Of a DNA stretch of 55,354 nucleotides, positions 24,824 to 31,828 are shown in pieces. The stretch spans positions 1-55,354 of the forward strand of contig JAGVKQ010000010.1 in assembly GCA_020050435.1 (NCBI GenBank). The letters are read 5' to 3'. The stretch is from Candidatus Caenarcanales bacterium. Its GTDB lineage: Bacteria > Cyanobacteriota > Vampirovibrionia > 2-02-FULL-35-15. The notes beneath the pieces were generated by a model. That model did not search any database. It had not been told where the DNA came from and was given only the letters and a program-made list of their open reading frames with translations. Made by a program: the position numbers and the translations under genes. The stretch's first letter is position 1. The number at the start of each line of letters is the position of its first letter.

Positions 24824-25268
24824 ACTTTTCTAAATCTCTAATTTCCTGAATTCTTCTTTGATGTCTTCCACCTTCAAAATCTGTTTCTAACCATATTTTT
24901 ACAATCTCTCTAGCCTTTTTTTCATCAATCATTCTTCCGCCAACAGTAAGAATGTTTGAATTATTATGTAGTCTTGAAAGCTTTGCAGTTTCTGTATCGT
25001 TACAATTAGCAGCGATAATTCCTTTTATTTTATTTGCAGCTATAGACATTCCAACACCAGTACCACAAACCAAAATGCCTTTTTGCGGATGTTTATTTGC
25101 TACTGAAACCGCCAATGATTTTGCTATTAATGGATAATCAACAGAATCAGTAGAATCCGTTCCAAAATCCTTAACTTCATATCCTAAGTCTTTTAAAATA
25201 TTTTTTATTTTTTCTTTTAGTTCAAACCCTGCATGATCTGCACCTATTGCAATCAAATTTTCTTCCAT
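24822..25268 (-). CDS. rpiB: Ribose-5-phosphate isomerase B
   Basis: A 148-residue RpiB, interconverting ribose-5-phosphate and ribulose-5-phosphate in the pentose phosphate pathway. Motifs: IGADHAGFELKE at the N-terminus, the Cys-containing GILVCGTGVGMSIAANK with the catalytic Cys, RLHNNSNILTVGGRMI, and the C-terminal phosphate-binding FEGGRHQRRI. Full family length. AGAGG precedes the ATG. First gene after the HU terminator and probably the start of the minus-strand run to panB. Confidence 0.96.
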   Translation of the reverse strand: MEENLIAIGADHAGFELKEKIKNILKDLGYEVKDFGTDSTDSVDYPLIAKSLAVSVANKHPQKGILVCGTGVGMSIAANKIKGIIAANCNDTETAKLSRLHNNSNILTVGGRMIDEKKAREIVKIWLETDFEGGRHQRRIQEIRDLEK

Positions 25269-25327
25269 GTAACCTCTTTGTTAGACGTCCCACCTGAACG
25301 TCTCTCCCACCCTTGAATTATAGCAAT

Positions 25328-25359
25328 AAAAAAAGCGCCTTCTCCATTGAAGACGCTTT
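25328..25359 (-). terminator. Intrinsic terminator of the HU gene
   Basis: On the minus strand AAAGCG-T-CTTC pairs with GAAG-G-CGCTTT around a 6-nt loop (25332-25359) and runs directly into seven T. It is 34 bp after the HU stop codon and separates it from rpiB. Confidence 0.8.
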
Positions 25360-25392
25360 ATATATGCAGATATCCCAAGGGGGCGTCTCTAC

Positions 25393-25770
25393 CTATTTTC
25401 TTTTTCCTGATTTTTTCTTTGCTTTTCCTTTAGGCGCTGTCCAGGTTGAACCCTTTTTAGCAACTGGCATAAGATTTAACTTAGGAAGTTTGCCTGTAGC
25501 AACTGCTTCTTTTAGTTCTGATCCTGCTGAAAATGCTGGAGCTTTCTTTGCAGGGATTTTAATTTTTTGTTGTGGATTTTGTGGATTTACACCCATACGT
25601 GCTTTTCTATTTCTTCTTTCAAATGTACCAAAACCTACAAAAGTTACTTTCTCACCACGTGAAAGTGATTCAGAAATTGTGTAGATGAGTCCTTTAATTG
25701 AACGATCGATGTCTGTTTTTGATAAGCCAGTTTTTTTTGAAACTGCATCAACTAATTCAGATTTATTCAT
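25393..25770 (-). CDS. hup: HU-family nucleoid DNA-binding protein with basic tail
   Basis: A 125-residue HU/IHF-type protein. Residues 1-91 match the HU fold: MNKSELVDAVSKKTGLSK, then GEKVTFVGFGTFERRNRKARMG and the DNA-clamp ribbon PQNPQQKIKIPAKKAPAFSAG. Beyond the normal 90-residue end is a Lys/Pro-rich extension of about 30 residues ending in a KKKSGKRK-like cluster, reminiscent of HU variants with histone-H1-like tails. Strong AAGGAG ribosome-binding site and a TATAAA/TAAAAT -10 near 25796-25803. Monocistronic, with its own terminator. Confidence 0.93.
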   Translation of the reverse strand: MNKSELVDAVSKKTGLSKTDIDRSIKGLIYTISESLSRGEKVTFVGFGTFERRNRKARMGVNPQNPQQKIKIPAKKAPAFSAGSELKEAVATGKLPKLNLMPVAKKGSTWTAPKGKAKKKSGKRK

Positions 25771-26017
25771 TGAGTATTCTCCTTGTTTATTTACTATTTT
25801 ATACCTTGGGCCCTGGAAACCTCTGCTAAAAGGCTTTTTAGAAGAAAGGAATTCTTTTAAAAAACTTCCTGCATTTCAGTTCCCTAGGAAAACCACTGTT
25901 TATCAGGGTTTAATTGGACAACCCAATTAACAAATTGAAGTATGACAAACAATATAAAGGTCGTCAATAGGGTCGTTATGGGGATCGTAGGCATGTAACA
26001 AATTCTTTTGATAGAAT

Positions 26018-26086
26018 GTCATACCCGCGAAAGCTGGTATCCAGAACTAGTTGTAAGGTCTGGATTCCCATTTTCATGGGAATGAC
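26018..26086. repeat. 69-bp dispersed inverted repeat, copy 1
   Basis: Begins GTCATACCCGCGAAAGC and ends GGGAATGAC; the CCAGA/TCTGG pair and the outer arms are inverted. A second copy of exactly 69 bp lies at 29071-29139. This copy is slightly degenerate in its left arm. The type resembles the common GTCATTCCCGCGAAAGCGG repeat seen in many bacterial genomes. Confidence 0.8.
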
Positions 26087-26114
26087 AGAACAGGCTGGCT
26101 TACCAAAACCAATG

Positions 26115-26120
26115 TATAAT
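26115..26120 (+). promoter_or_regulatory. -10 box of a predicted leaderless transcript
   Basis: Consensus TATAAT ending 7 nt before the ATG at 26128, without a Shine-Dalgarno. No -35 is recognisable; the position where it should be lies just past the 69-bp repeat. Confidence 0.55.
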
Positions 26121-26127
26121 AAGAAAC

Positions 26128-26775
26128 ATGGCAAATATAACTAAAGATAAAGAAACATTAAAACCATTTTCAGAAGTGGTTTTCTCCACAAATGAACTAA
26201 TTAAGGCTGAATGCTACAAAGAAGCCTTGATGAATAAAGACTTAAAATCAAGCATTTCACAAGGTTGTACAGTTAAAATCATTAGTTCGTATGACAATTC
26301 CTATATTGCTTATGGAATAGTTGGAAGAATCAACAATTCAAGCTTAGATAGTGTCCATAAGCCTTCTGCATTGGGTTTATCATCTCAAGAACTAGAAGAA
26401 TTACAACCTCAGCTTTATGAGCTTTTAAAGAAAGAGCTTGAAATCTTTCTTTTTGCACATCAGGAAAAAGATGAAGAAATAATGCTTTATCCTCCATTGA
26501 AACCCATGATGATACATGATTTTGTTTACAAAACCACAGATGATGAGGTGATTAAACTAACTTCTGATTTATCCAATTTAATTACTTTAATTAAGAAAAA
26601 CCAACTTAATTTAGACATAGTTATTGATTTTATTAAAACAGGATATAAGTTAAGAAACTATGATAACCAATACCTTTTAAGGGCTGGTCAGCAAATTACA
26701 CAAGTTTATAATGATGAAATAGAATCTTTAATGCAAGTTTTAAAGAGACTTTCTGAACTAAGAAAATTAAAGTAA
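26128..26775 (+). CDS. HAS-barrel-like conserved protein (cyanobacterial type)
   Basis: A 215-residue soluble protein. The N-terminal half (about 15-115) reads like the HAS-barrel domain found in a conserved cyanobacterial protein: a STNELIKAECY strand, GCTVKI, then YIAYGIVGRI and the SLDSVHKPSALGLSSQELEELQPQ segment. The second half is helical. HAS-barrels are known from HerA-type and F1-type ATPases, but no ATPase domain is present here. The function is unknown. The family assignment rests on my recollection of the cyanobacterial homologues and is moderate. comF follows 61 bp downstream. Confidence 0.6.
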   Translation: MANITKDKETLKPFSEVVFSTNELIKAECYKEALMNKDLKSSISQGCTVKIISSYDNSYIAYGIVGRINNSSLDSVHKPSALGLSSQELEELQPQLYELLKKELEIFLFAHQEKDEEIMLYPPLKPMMIHDFVYKTTDDEVIKLTSDLSNLITLIKKNQLNLDIVIDFIKTGYKLRNYDNQYLLRAGQQITQVYNDEIESLMQVLKRLSELRKLK

Positions 26776-26836
26776 AGATTCCTTACAAATACTTTTTATT
26801 TTTCTTATGTTTTGATACATTCCTTCAGGTTGTTAT

Positions 26837-27490
26837 ATGGAAAATATATTTAAGAAATTAATAAATCTTTTATTTGAGAACTCTTGTCCAGTTTGTAGAA
26901 GTGGATGTGCTGATTTGATGATTTGTAACTCTTGTGAAGGTAATCTCGAAGTAAGAAAAGATTTATATATAAAAGAACTAGATGGTATAAAAATATATAG
27001 CTGGGGTCTTTATGATGGCAACCTTAGGCAAGCAATAATATCATTGAAGAATGGAAAGAAAGAACTGTCATCTTTATTTGCAAATAAGCTAATAGATTTT
27101 TGGAAGAGCATAAATAAAAACAACTCAAATGACTTTTTAGTGATTCAAATACCTTCACATAAAAAAAGAGTTAAAGAAAGAGGTTATTGTCAGACCACTT
27201 TAATTTCTGAGCACTTTGCTAAGAAGTTGAATTACTCATTTTCGAGTTCTCATATTGCTAGGAAAAAAGAAACAAATTTTATGAATAAGTTAAATCTGGA
27301 GGAAAGAATTGAAAATATAAAAGATGCTTTTGAAGTTGTGAAGCCTTTCCAGAACAATTTTAAAGTGATTGTCATTGATGATATTTTTACTTCTGGTAGT
27401 ACTATGCAAGAGATAGAAAGAACTATACATAAAGAATATCCAAATGTTGAGTTGATTGGGCTAACTGTGGCGGCGGGAGATACTTGGTAG
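26837..27490 (+). CDS. comF: ComF-family phosphoribosyltransferase-like protein
   Basis: A 217-residue ComF/GntX-type protein, implicated in DNA uptake or use of extracellular DNA. An N-terminal zinc-finger-like CPVCRSGC...CNSC (residues about 16-35) is followed by a type I phosphoribosyltransferase fold. The PRPP loop is VIVIDDIFTSGSTM near residue 176. RVKERGYCQTTLISEHFA is also typical of the family. The length is near the usual 210-240. DprA at 8087 is another competence-type gene. It converges with mlaF, with 3 bp between the stops. Confidence 0.9.
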   Translation: MENIFKKLINLLFENSCPVCRSGCADLMICNSCEGNLEVRKDLYIKELDGIKIYSWGLYDGNLRQAIISLKNGKKELSSLFANKLIDFWKSINKNNSNDFLVIQIPSHKKRVKERGYCQTTLISEHFAKKLNYSFSSSHIARKKETNFMNKLNLEERIENIKDAFEVVKPFQNNFKVIVIDDIFTSGSTMQEIERTIHKEYPNVELIGLTVAAGDTW

Positions 27491-27493
27491 CAA

Positions 27494-28225
27494 TTAAGTT
27501 TTTATCAGATCCATCGGTCCTTTTGCTTCCCCAGCTCTAAATTGTTTTGCATATGGATCCTCAGATGTGAAGAGTTCTTTAGTTTTTCCTTGCCAGACAA
27601 TTTTGCCATTATAAAGAAGAACAAGTCTCCCATCTACTTTTGATATGGAGTTTAAATCATGGGTAACAAGAATACTGCAGGCATTTAATTCTTTTTGTAA
27701 TTTAATAATGTAGTCAATAATCATGTTGGAAGCTACAGGGTCTAAACCACTAGTAGGTTCATCGTAAAGTATTACATCAGGATTGTTTATGATAGCTCTT
27801 GCAAAACTAACTCTTTTTTTCATTCCTCCTGAAAGTTCATCAGGTCTTAAATCTTCAACCTCATTTAACCCAACTAAGGTTAGTTTTTCATGAACCTTTT
27901 TTTTCAATTCTTCTTCTGGCATTTTTTTATCACTATTTATAATAGGGAAAGCTACATTTTCAAAAATGCTCATTGAATCAAAAAGTGCTGCACCTTGAAA
28001 AACCATTCCTAAATTTGTTGTTTTAATTTCAATTTCTCCAGAGTCAGACTCATCTAGTCCTGAGATAAGTTTTAATAGAGTAGACTTTCCAGTACCAGAA
28101 AATCCTATGATTAAAAGCAATTCATTCTTATATATATCAAGACTTACATCGTCTAATACTTTATGATCACCAAATGACTTGGATAGATTTTTAACGCTTA
28201 TAATTACTTCAGAATTATTAGACAC
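27494..28225 (-). CDS. mlaF: ABC transporter ATP-binding protein, MlaF-like
   Basis: A 243-residue ABC ATPase. Walker A GFSGTGKST, Q-loop MVFQGAALFDSM, signature LSGGMKKRVSFARA, Walker B VILYDEPTSGLD and switch His in VTHDLNS. The GxALFDSMS and C-terminal KQFRAGEAKGPM segments match MlaF/Ttg2A, the ATPase of the MCE-type outer-membrane phospholipid transporter, rather than LptB. The partner permease (MlaE) and MCE protein (MlaD) are not in the window. The ORF overlaps kdsA by 8 bp, coupling it to LPS precursor synthesis. Confidence 0.88.
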   Translation of the reverse strand: MSNNSEVIISVKNLSKSFGDHKVLDDVSLDIYKNELLLIIGFSGTGKSTLLKLISGLDESDSGEIEIKTTNLGMVFQGAALFDSMSIFENVAFPIINSDKKMPEEELKKKVHEKLTLVGLNEVEDLRPDELSGGMKKRVSFARAIINNPDVILYDEPTSGLDPVASNMIIDYIIKLQKELNACSILVTHDLNSISKVDGRLVLLYNGKIVWQGKTKELFTSEDPYAKQFRAGEAKGPMDLIKT

Positions 28226-29045
28226 TTGCTTTTCTCAAAGCTTCTTTTATTCTTAAAACTTCTTTAAGTAAATCTTCTACCTGATCTAGTGGAACCATGT
28301 TTGGACCATCGCTTAGTGCATTGTCAGGATCAGGATGAGTTTCCATAAAAATTCCGTCACATCCAGCTGCTACTGCTGCTTTTAATAATGAAGGTACAAA
28401 CTCTCTTTGACCACTGGATTTATCCCCAGCTCCACCAGGAAGCTGAACAGAGTGTGTAGAATCAAAAACTACAGGTATTCCTAGTTTATGAATAATGTCA
28501 AAAGATCTCATATCTACTACTAAATTATGATACCCAAAAGATGTACCTCTTTCAGTAATCAATATATTTTCATTTCCTGTACTATATGCTTTTTTTACAA
28601 TATTTAAAACATCATCAGGTGCTAAGAACTGACCTTTTTTAATATTTACTACTTTCCCGGTTTTTGCTGCTTCGATTATAAGATTTGTTTGTCTGCACAT
28701 AAAAGCAGGAATCTGAATGACATCTAAAACTTCTGCTGCTGCTTTTACTTCTGAGATTTCATGTACATCAGAAAGAACAAATACATCAAACTCTTTTTTT
28801 AAATCACTGAGGATTTTTAAGCCTTCTTCCATGCCATTTCCACGAAAGCTGTTTACAGATGTTCTATTTGCTTTATCGTAAGAAGATTTGAAAATGAAAG
28901 GAAGTTTTAACTTCTCAGTTATTTTCTTTAACTTTTCACAGGTTTTAAAAACTAAATCTCTATTTTCAATTACACATGGTCCAGCAATGAATGGAAGAGT
29001 TTCTCCATTTCCCCAGATTATATTTTTAAGTTTTACTGTTTTCAT
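28218..29045 (-). CDS. kdsA: 3-deoxy-D-manno-octulosonate 8-phosphate synthase
   Basis: A 275-residue KdsA, condensing PEP with arabinose 5-phosphate to Kdo-8-phosphate for LPS inner core; it implies a diderm envelope. Motifs: FIAGPCVIENRD (19-30), FKSSYDKANRTS, QIPAFMCRQTNL, NIKKGQFLAPDD, RGTSFGYHNLVVDMRS, and METHPDPDNALSDGPN. Cys24 in AGPCVIE sits where metal-dependent KdsA enzymes place their metal-binding Cys (Asn in E. coli), so this is probably the metal-dependent class. It overlaps the mlaF-like gene by 8 bp. Confidence 0.96.
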   Translation of the reverse strand: MKTVKLKNIIWGNGETLPFIAGPCVIENRDLVFKTCEKLKKITEKLKLPFIFKSSYDKANRTSVNSFRGNGMEEGLKILSDLKKEFDVFVLSDVHEISEVKAAAEVLDVIQIPAFMCRQTNLIIEAAKTGKVVNIKKGQFLAPDDVLNIVKKAYSTGNENILITERGTSFGYHNLVVDMRSFDIIHKLGIPVVFDSTHSVQLPGGAGDKSSGQREFVPSLLKAAVAAGCDGIFMETHPDPDNALSDGPNMVPLDQVEDLLKEVLRIKEALRKASV

Positions 29046-29070
29046 ATAGCAATAATAATAACATTATTGT

Positions 29071-29139
29071 GTCATTCCCGCGAAAGCGGGAATCCAGAAA
29101 GAATGTTTGTCCTGGATTCCCAGTCAAGCTGGGAATGAC
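29071..29139. repeat. 69-bp dispersed inverted repeat, copy 2
   Basis: Between recR and kdsA. The left half is the hairpin GTCATTCCCGCGAAAGCGGG, the right half TGGATTCCCAG...GGGAATGAC. It is the better-preserved copy: the whole unit is an inverted repeat of GTCATTCCC. Same length as the copy at 26018-26086. It begins 2 bp after the recR stop in the transcribed direction. Confidence 0.85.
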
Positions 29140-29141
29140 AA

Positions 29142-29738
29142 TCAAGAGATTAACGTTCTACTTTCTAAAGCCCTGGATAATGTTAACTCATCAGCATATT
29201 CTAACTCTGCCCCTACCGATAATCCAAATCCAAGTCTGGTAATTCTGTTGCATAAGGGTGAAAGTATTCTATGTAAATATAAAGTAGTGGCCTCACCTTC
29301 AGTACTACTATCCAGTGCCACAATTATTTCTTTTATATCATCTTTTCCTAATCTACCTATTAATTCTTTAATCGTTAAATTATCCGGACCTATGCCATCG
29401 ATAGGTGAAATAAGCCCACCAAGCACATGATAAAGCCCTTTGAAATCAGCTCTATCAATTGCTGCTAGGTCTTTGGATTCTGAAACCAAACAAATAGTGG
29501 TTTTATCTCTTTCATAATTCGTACATATTTCACAGGGATCATTTGAACTCAAGTTCTGACAAATAGAGCATTTTTTTATTTGAGTTTTAGCTTCTATAAT
29601 TGCTTTTGAGAATTCTTCTAATTGGCTCATTTCTTGATTTATTAAGTGGAAAGCCATTCTCTCTGCAGACTTTGGACCTACACCAGGAAATCTTTGAAAT
29701 TGTTCAATTAATTTTAAAAGTGGTTTTGTGTATTTCAT
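29142..29738 (-). CDS. recR: Recombination mediator protein RecR
   Basis: A 198-residue RecR acting with RecF/RecO to load RecA at gaps. The helix-hairpin-helix RFPGVGPKSAERMAFHL (about 16-32), the four-Cys zinc finger CSICQNLSSNDPCEIC (about 57-72), and the Toprim domain with GGLISPIDGIGP (about 106-117) are in order. Full length. Follows the YbaB/EbfC gene by 5 bp, a very common recR partner. Confidence 0.96.
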   Translation of the reverse strand: MKYTKPLLKLIEQFQRFPGVGPKSAERMAFHLINQEMSQLEEFSKAIIEAKTQIKKCSICQNLSSNDPCEICTNYERDKTTICLVSESKDLAAIDRADFKGLYHVLGGLISPIDGIGPDNLTIKELIGRLGKDDIKEIIVALDSSTEGEATTLYLHRILSPLCNRITRLGFGLSVGAELEYADELTLSRALESRTLIS

Positions 29739-29743
29739 TTATA

Positions 29744-30046
29744 TTAAAAAGGAAATAAATCTTTCCCACCAGTAAGTTTTGAAAGTTTTTCTTTTGATAC
29801 TTCAGCCGCTTTTGTATGGGCATCTTTAAACGCTGCCATTATCAAGTCTTCCACAGTTTCAGTATCATTTTCAAGGGTTTCTTTTTTTATTTTAATGCCT
29901 TTCAATTCACCTTGACCGTTCATTGTTATTTCAATAAGTCCGCCGCCTGAAGAACCTTGTACTTCTACTTTTTCAAGATCAGCCTGGGCTTGCATTAATG
30001 ATTTTTGCATAACCTGAGCATCTTTAATCATTTTTTGGATGTCCAT
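29744..30046 (-). CDS. ebfC: YbaB/EbfC family nucleoid-associated protein
   Basis: A 100-residue DNA-binding protein of the YbaB/EbfC family, almost always next to recR. MIKDAQVMQKSLMQAQADLEKVEVQGSSGGG is characteristic, as is the strand ITMNGQGELKGIKI. I place the start at ATG 30046 because GAGGAAA lies just before it and it matches the family N-terminus. An in-frame upstream ATG at 30136 would add 30 residues encoded by palindromic repeat DNA and has no homology support. Confidence 0.93.
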   Translation of the reverse strand: MDIQKMIKDAQVMQKSLMQAQADLEKVEVQGSSGGGLIEITMNGQGELKGIKIKKETLENDTETVEDLIMAAFKDAHTKAAEVSKEKLSKLTGGKDLFPF

Positions 30047-30080
30047 AATTTCCTCTTTCAGGAAACTATTGTAACAAAAG

Positions 30081-30130
30081 CGTAGGGACTTGCCATGGCT
30101 TGTAGGGACTTGCCATGGCAAGTCCCTACA
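30081..30130. repeat. Palindromic repeat with tandem half-copy upstream of ebfC
   Basis: A perfect 30-bp palindrome (30101-30130) made of TGTAGGGACTTGCCA and its reverse complement is preceded by a direct partial copy of its left half (30081-30100). It lies 35 bp upstream of the ebfC start codon. It belongs to the GTAGGGAC-type dispersed palindromes. Confidence 0.85.
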
Positions 30131-30154
30131 TCGCATAACGTTATATTTTAATTA

Positions 30155-30364
30155 CTACTTACAACAACAAATCTGATTTTCTTCGTCCTGAGTAAAACCT
30201 TCTTGGCAGGCTGCTCCAGGTTCTTGAGCTAAATAATGTCCATCAGTGTTACCATTCGCTGTACAAAAATCTATGCATTCCTGATCCAGATCATCTTCAG
30301 CAAATGATGGAAGGAAGCTAGTAGCTAGTATTAAAATTAAAATAAATAAACCTGTTTTTTTCAT
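30155..30364 (-). CDS. Small secreted cysteine-rich peptide
   Basis: A 69-residue precursor. A lysine start and a hydrophobic core (MKKTGLFILILILATSF) make a signal peptide, cleaved near SFA-ED. The mature part of about 48 residues is acidic and has six Cys in the pattern C-x3-C-x18-C-x12-C-C-C, ending in CCCK. The start at ATG 30364 is preceded by GAGG; the longer ORF start at 30400 lacks support. Not recognised: disulfide-rich peptides may be bacteriocin-like, inhibitor-like or envelope proteins. The serine-protease gene lies 286 bp upstream on the same strand. Confidence 0.7.
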   Translation of the reverse strand: MKKTGLFILILILATSFLPSFAEDDLDQECIDFCTANGNTDGHYLAQEPGAACQEGFTQDEENQICCCK

Positions 30365-30650
30365 AATTACCTCGATAAGACTCATATAGTTTTTATACAC
30401 TGCTTTTAGGCAGGGTACTCAGGGATAGCCCCTGGGGAGATTAAAACTGTATGAGAAAGATAGATGAATTGCTTGGATTAGACAAAAAACTAATCGAATT
30501 TTAGACGATTGTAGGCAAATGTTCTTTGCTTAAATAGTATTCTAACTCTCAAACCCATATTAGCTGAACATTGTGTTTGCCACGAAAAGGTGGGTCGCCT
30601 TTGGCGAGGAGATGGGGCAGAAATAAAAAAAATTAAAACCTAATTATTTT

Positions 30651-31715
30651 TTATTCAAACTTATATTTAACTTCATATCTATCTAATGCACTTAAAACAG
30701 TATCATTACCAATAGCTCCTGAGATATCATTAGTACTAACCAAGGGAGCTTTAAATAAAGCACGTTTAGCAGCATCCATCCAATTATAGGAACGACTTGA
30801 AGAAAGACCTAACAAGTTCTCACATCCAAGTTCAGTTGTAGCCACGACTCTCCCATCTTTATCAAAAATAGGTCCTCCAGAATTGCCTGGTTTTGCGCTA
30901 AGTCTTAATACATAACTAGCATCAAGGACGTCTGGGTTTGTTCTTTCCTCATGAAACCCAGCTTTTGGAAAGATACTTATACGTCCCCTAATGAAACCCT
31001 CCATAGAAGCACTTAAAGCATTTCGATAAGCTCCAGCAACTAAGCCACTAATACTTTTACCTGATTGTGTTGTGATCTCCCCCCTCTTCTCTCCCCTGTA
31101 ACCATACTGACTTGTAACTGGTGGACTTGTAACTATTCCACTGGTTAATGTTAAGTTTAAATCAGGACCTGGGTATCCAATAGAAAAACATAGATCATCA
31201 ACTTTTAATCCATCTTTAGCAAAGGTTAGAGGCTCTAAATTTAAATCTCTAGTCTTTTCTAGTTCAGAACCAGAAACTACTAAAAATCCTAATCCTGCTT
31301 GTTTGTCATAAATTGCCTGTTCGACACTAACTCTTCTATATTTAACTTCATGTTCATCATTATTTATTATAGGTAAATGAATCGTCCATGCACCAGGCTC
31401 CTTCTCTTTTACATTTGGTAGAAGTACATGATCATTTGTAAGAAAAATTAAACCTTTATTCCCCTTAGCTATTAAGTAACAGGTTCCACTTCCATATTCT
31501 TTCAATTGTTTGTCATATACTGATACTTGCCCGATAGAACTTATTGTTCGTGCAATTTCGGGATTAATATTTTGTGTTTTTATTAGTTCTTCAATATTGA
31601 CAGGTGAAGGATTAACGTTTCTCAGTCTTCCATGTCTATCGTAAGTTGCTAAATTAGGAATAAGCTTGTTACATGTAGGTAAGGAGATTGGATTCATAAG
31701 TAAATAACTTCCCAT
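30651..31715 (-). CDS. Trypsin-like serine protease domain protein
   Basis: A 354-residue protein of the S1/HtrA-like fold. His96 is in LTNDHVLLP and the nucleophile Ser279 in KPGNSGGPIFDKDGRV, both in proper context. The Asp of the triad is not clear: the expected strand reads KQAGLGFLVV, with Gly where Asp is normal, though Asp137 is nearby. No PDZ domain. No convincing signal peptide, so it may be cytoplasmic. The start has no strong Shine-Dalgarno; Met7 is an alternative. The Cys-rich peptide lies downstream on the same strand. Confidence 0.75.
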   Translation of the reverse strand: MGSYLLMNPISLPTCNKLIPNLATYDRHGRLRNVNPSPVNIEELIKTQNINPEIARTISSIGQVSVYDKQLKEYGSGTCYLIAKGNKGLIFLTNDHVLLPNVKEKEPGAWTIHLPIINNDEHEVKYRRVSVEQAIYDKQAGLGFLVVSGSELEKTRDLNLEPLTFAKDGLKVDDLCFSIGYPGPDLNLTLTSGIVTSPPVTSQYGYRGEKRGEITTQSGKSISGLVAGAYRNALSASMEGFIRGRISIFPKAGFHEERTNPDVLDASYVLRLSAKPGNSGGPIFDKDGRVVATTELGCENLLGLSSSRSYNWMDAAKRALFKAPLVSTNDISGAIGNDTVLSALDRYEVKYKFE

Positions 31716-31828
31716 TTCAATTAAGCCAAATTTTGAAAGGAGAAAGCAATAGTCAAAGATTAAATCTCTCTAACAAATCATCTTAATCTTAACTTCTTAA
31801 CTTGCTTTAAGCCATATTCTCAGGCAAA

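Larger units (their letters stand above)
25771..26127. other. 357-bp intergenic region between hup and the HAS-barrel gene
   Basis: No ORF of note. It holds the hup promoter (25796-25803), small A/T-rich hairpins near 25825-25860 in the hup upstream sequence, one 69-bp inverted repeat (26018-26086), and the -10 box of the plus-strand gene at 26115. I see nothing definable in 25870-26010. Confidence 0.5.

Noticed and set aside
26018-29139. Composite mobile element bounded by the two 69-bp repeats
   Set aside because: The genes between them (HAS-barrel protein, comF, mlaF, kdsA) are normal chromosomal genes with matching composition and there is no transposase.
29744-30136. A 130-residue EbfC beginning at 30136
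   Set aside because: The extra 30 residues are translated from palindromic repeat DNA; GAGGAAA and homology support ATG 30046.
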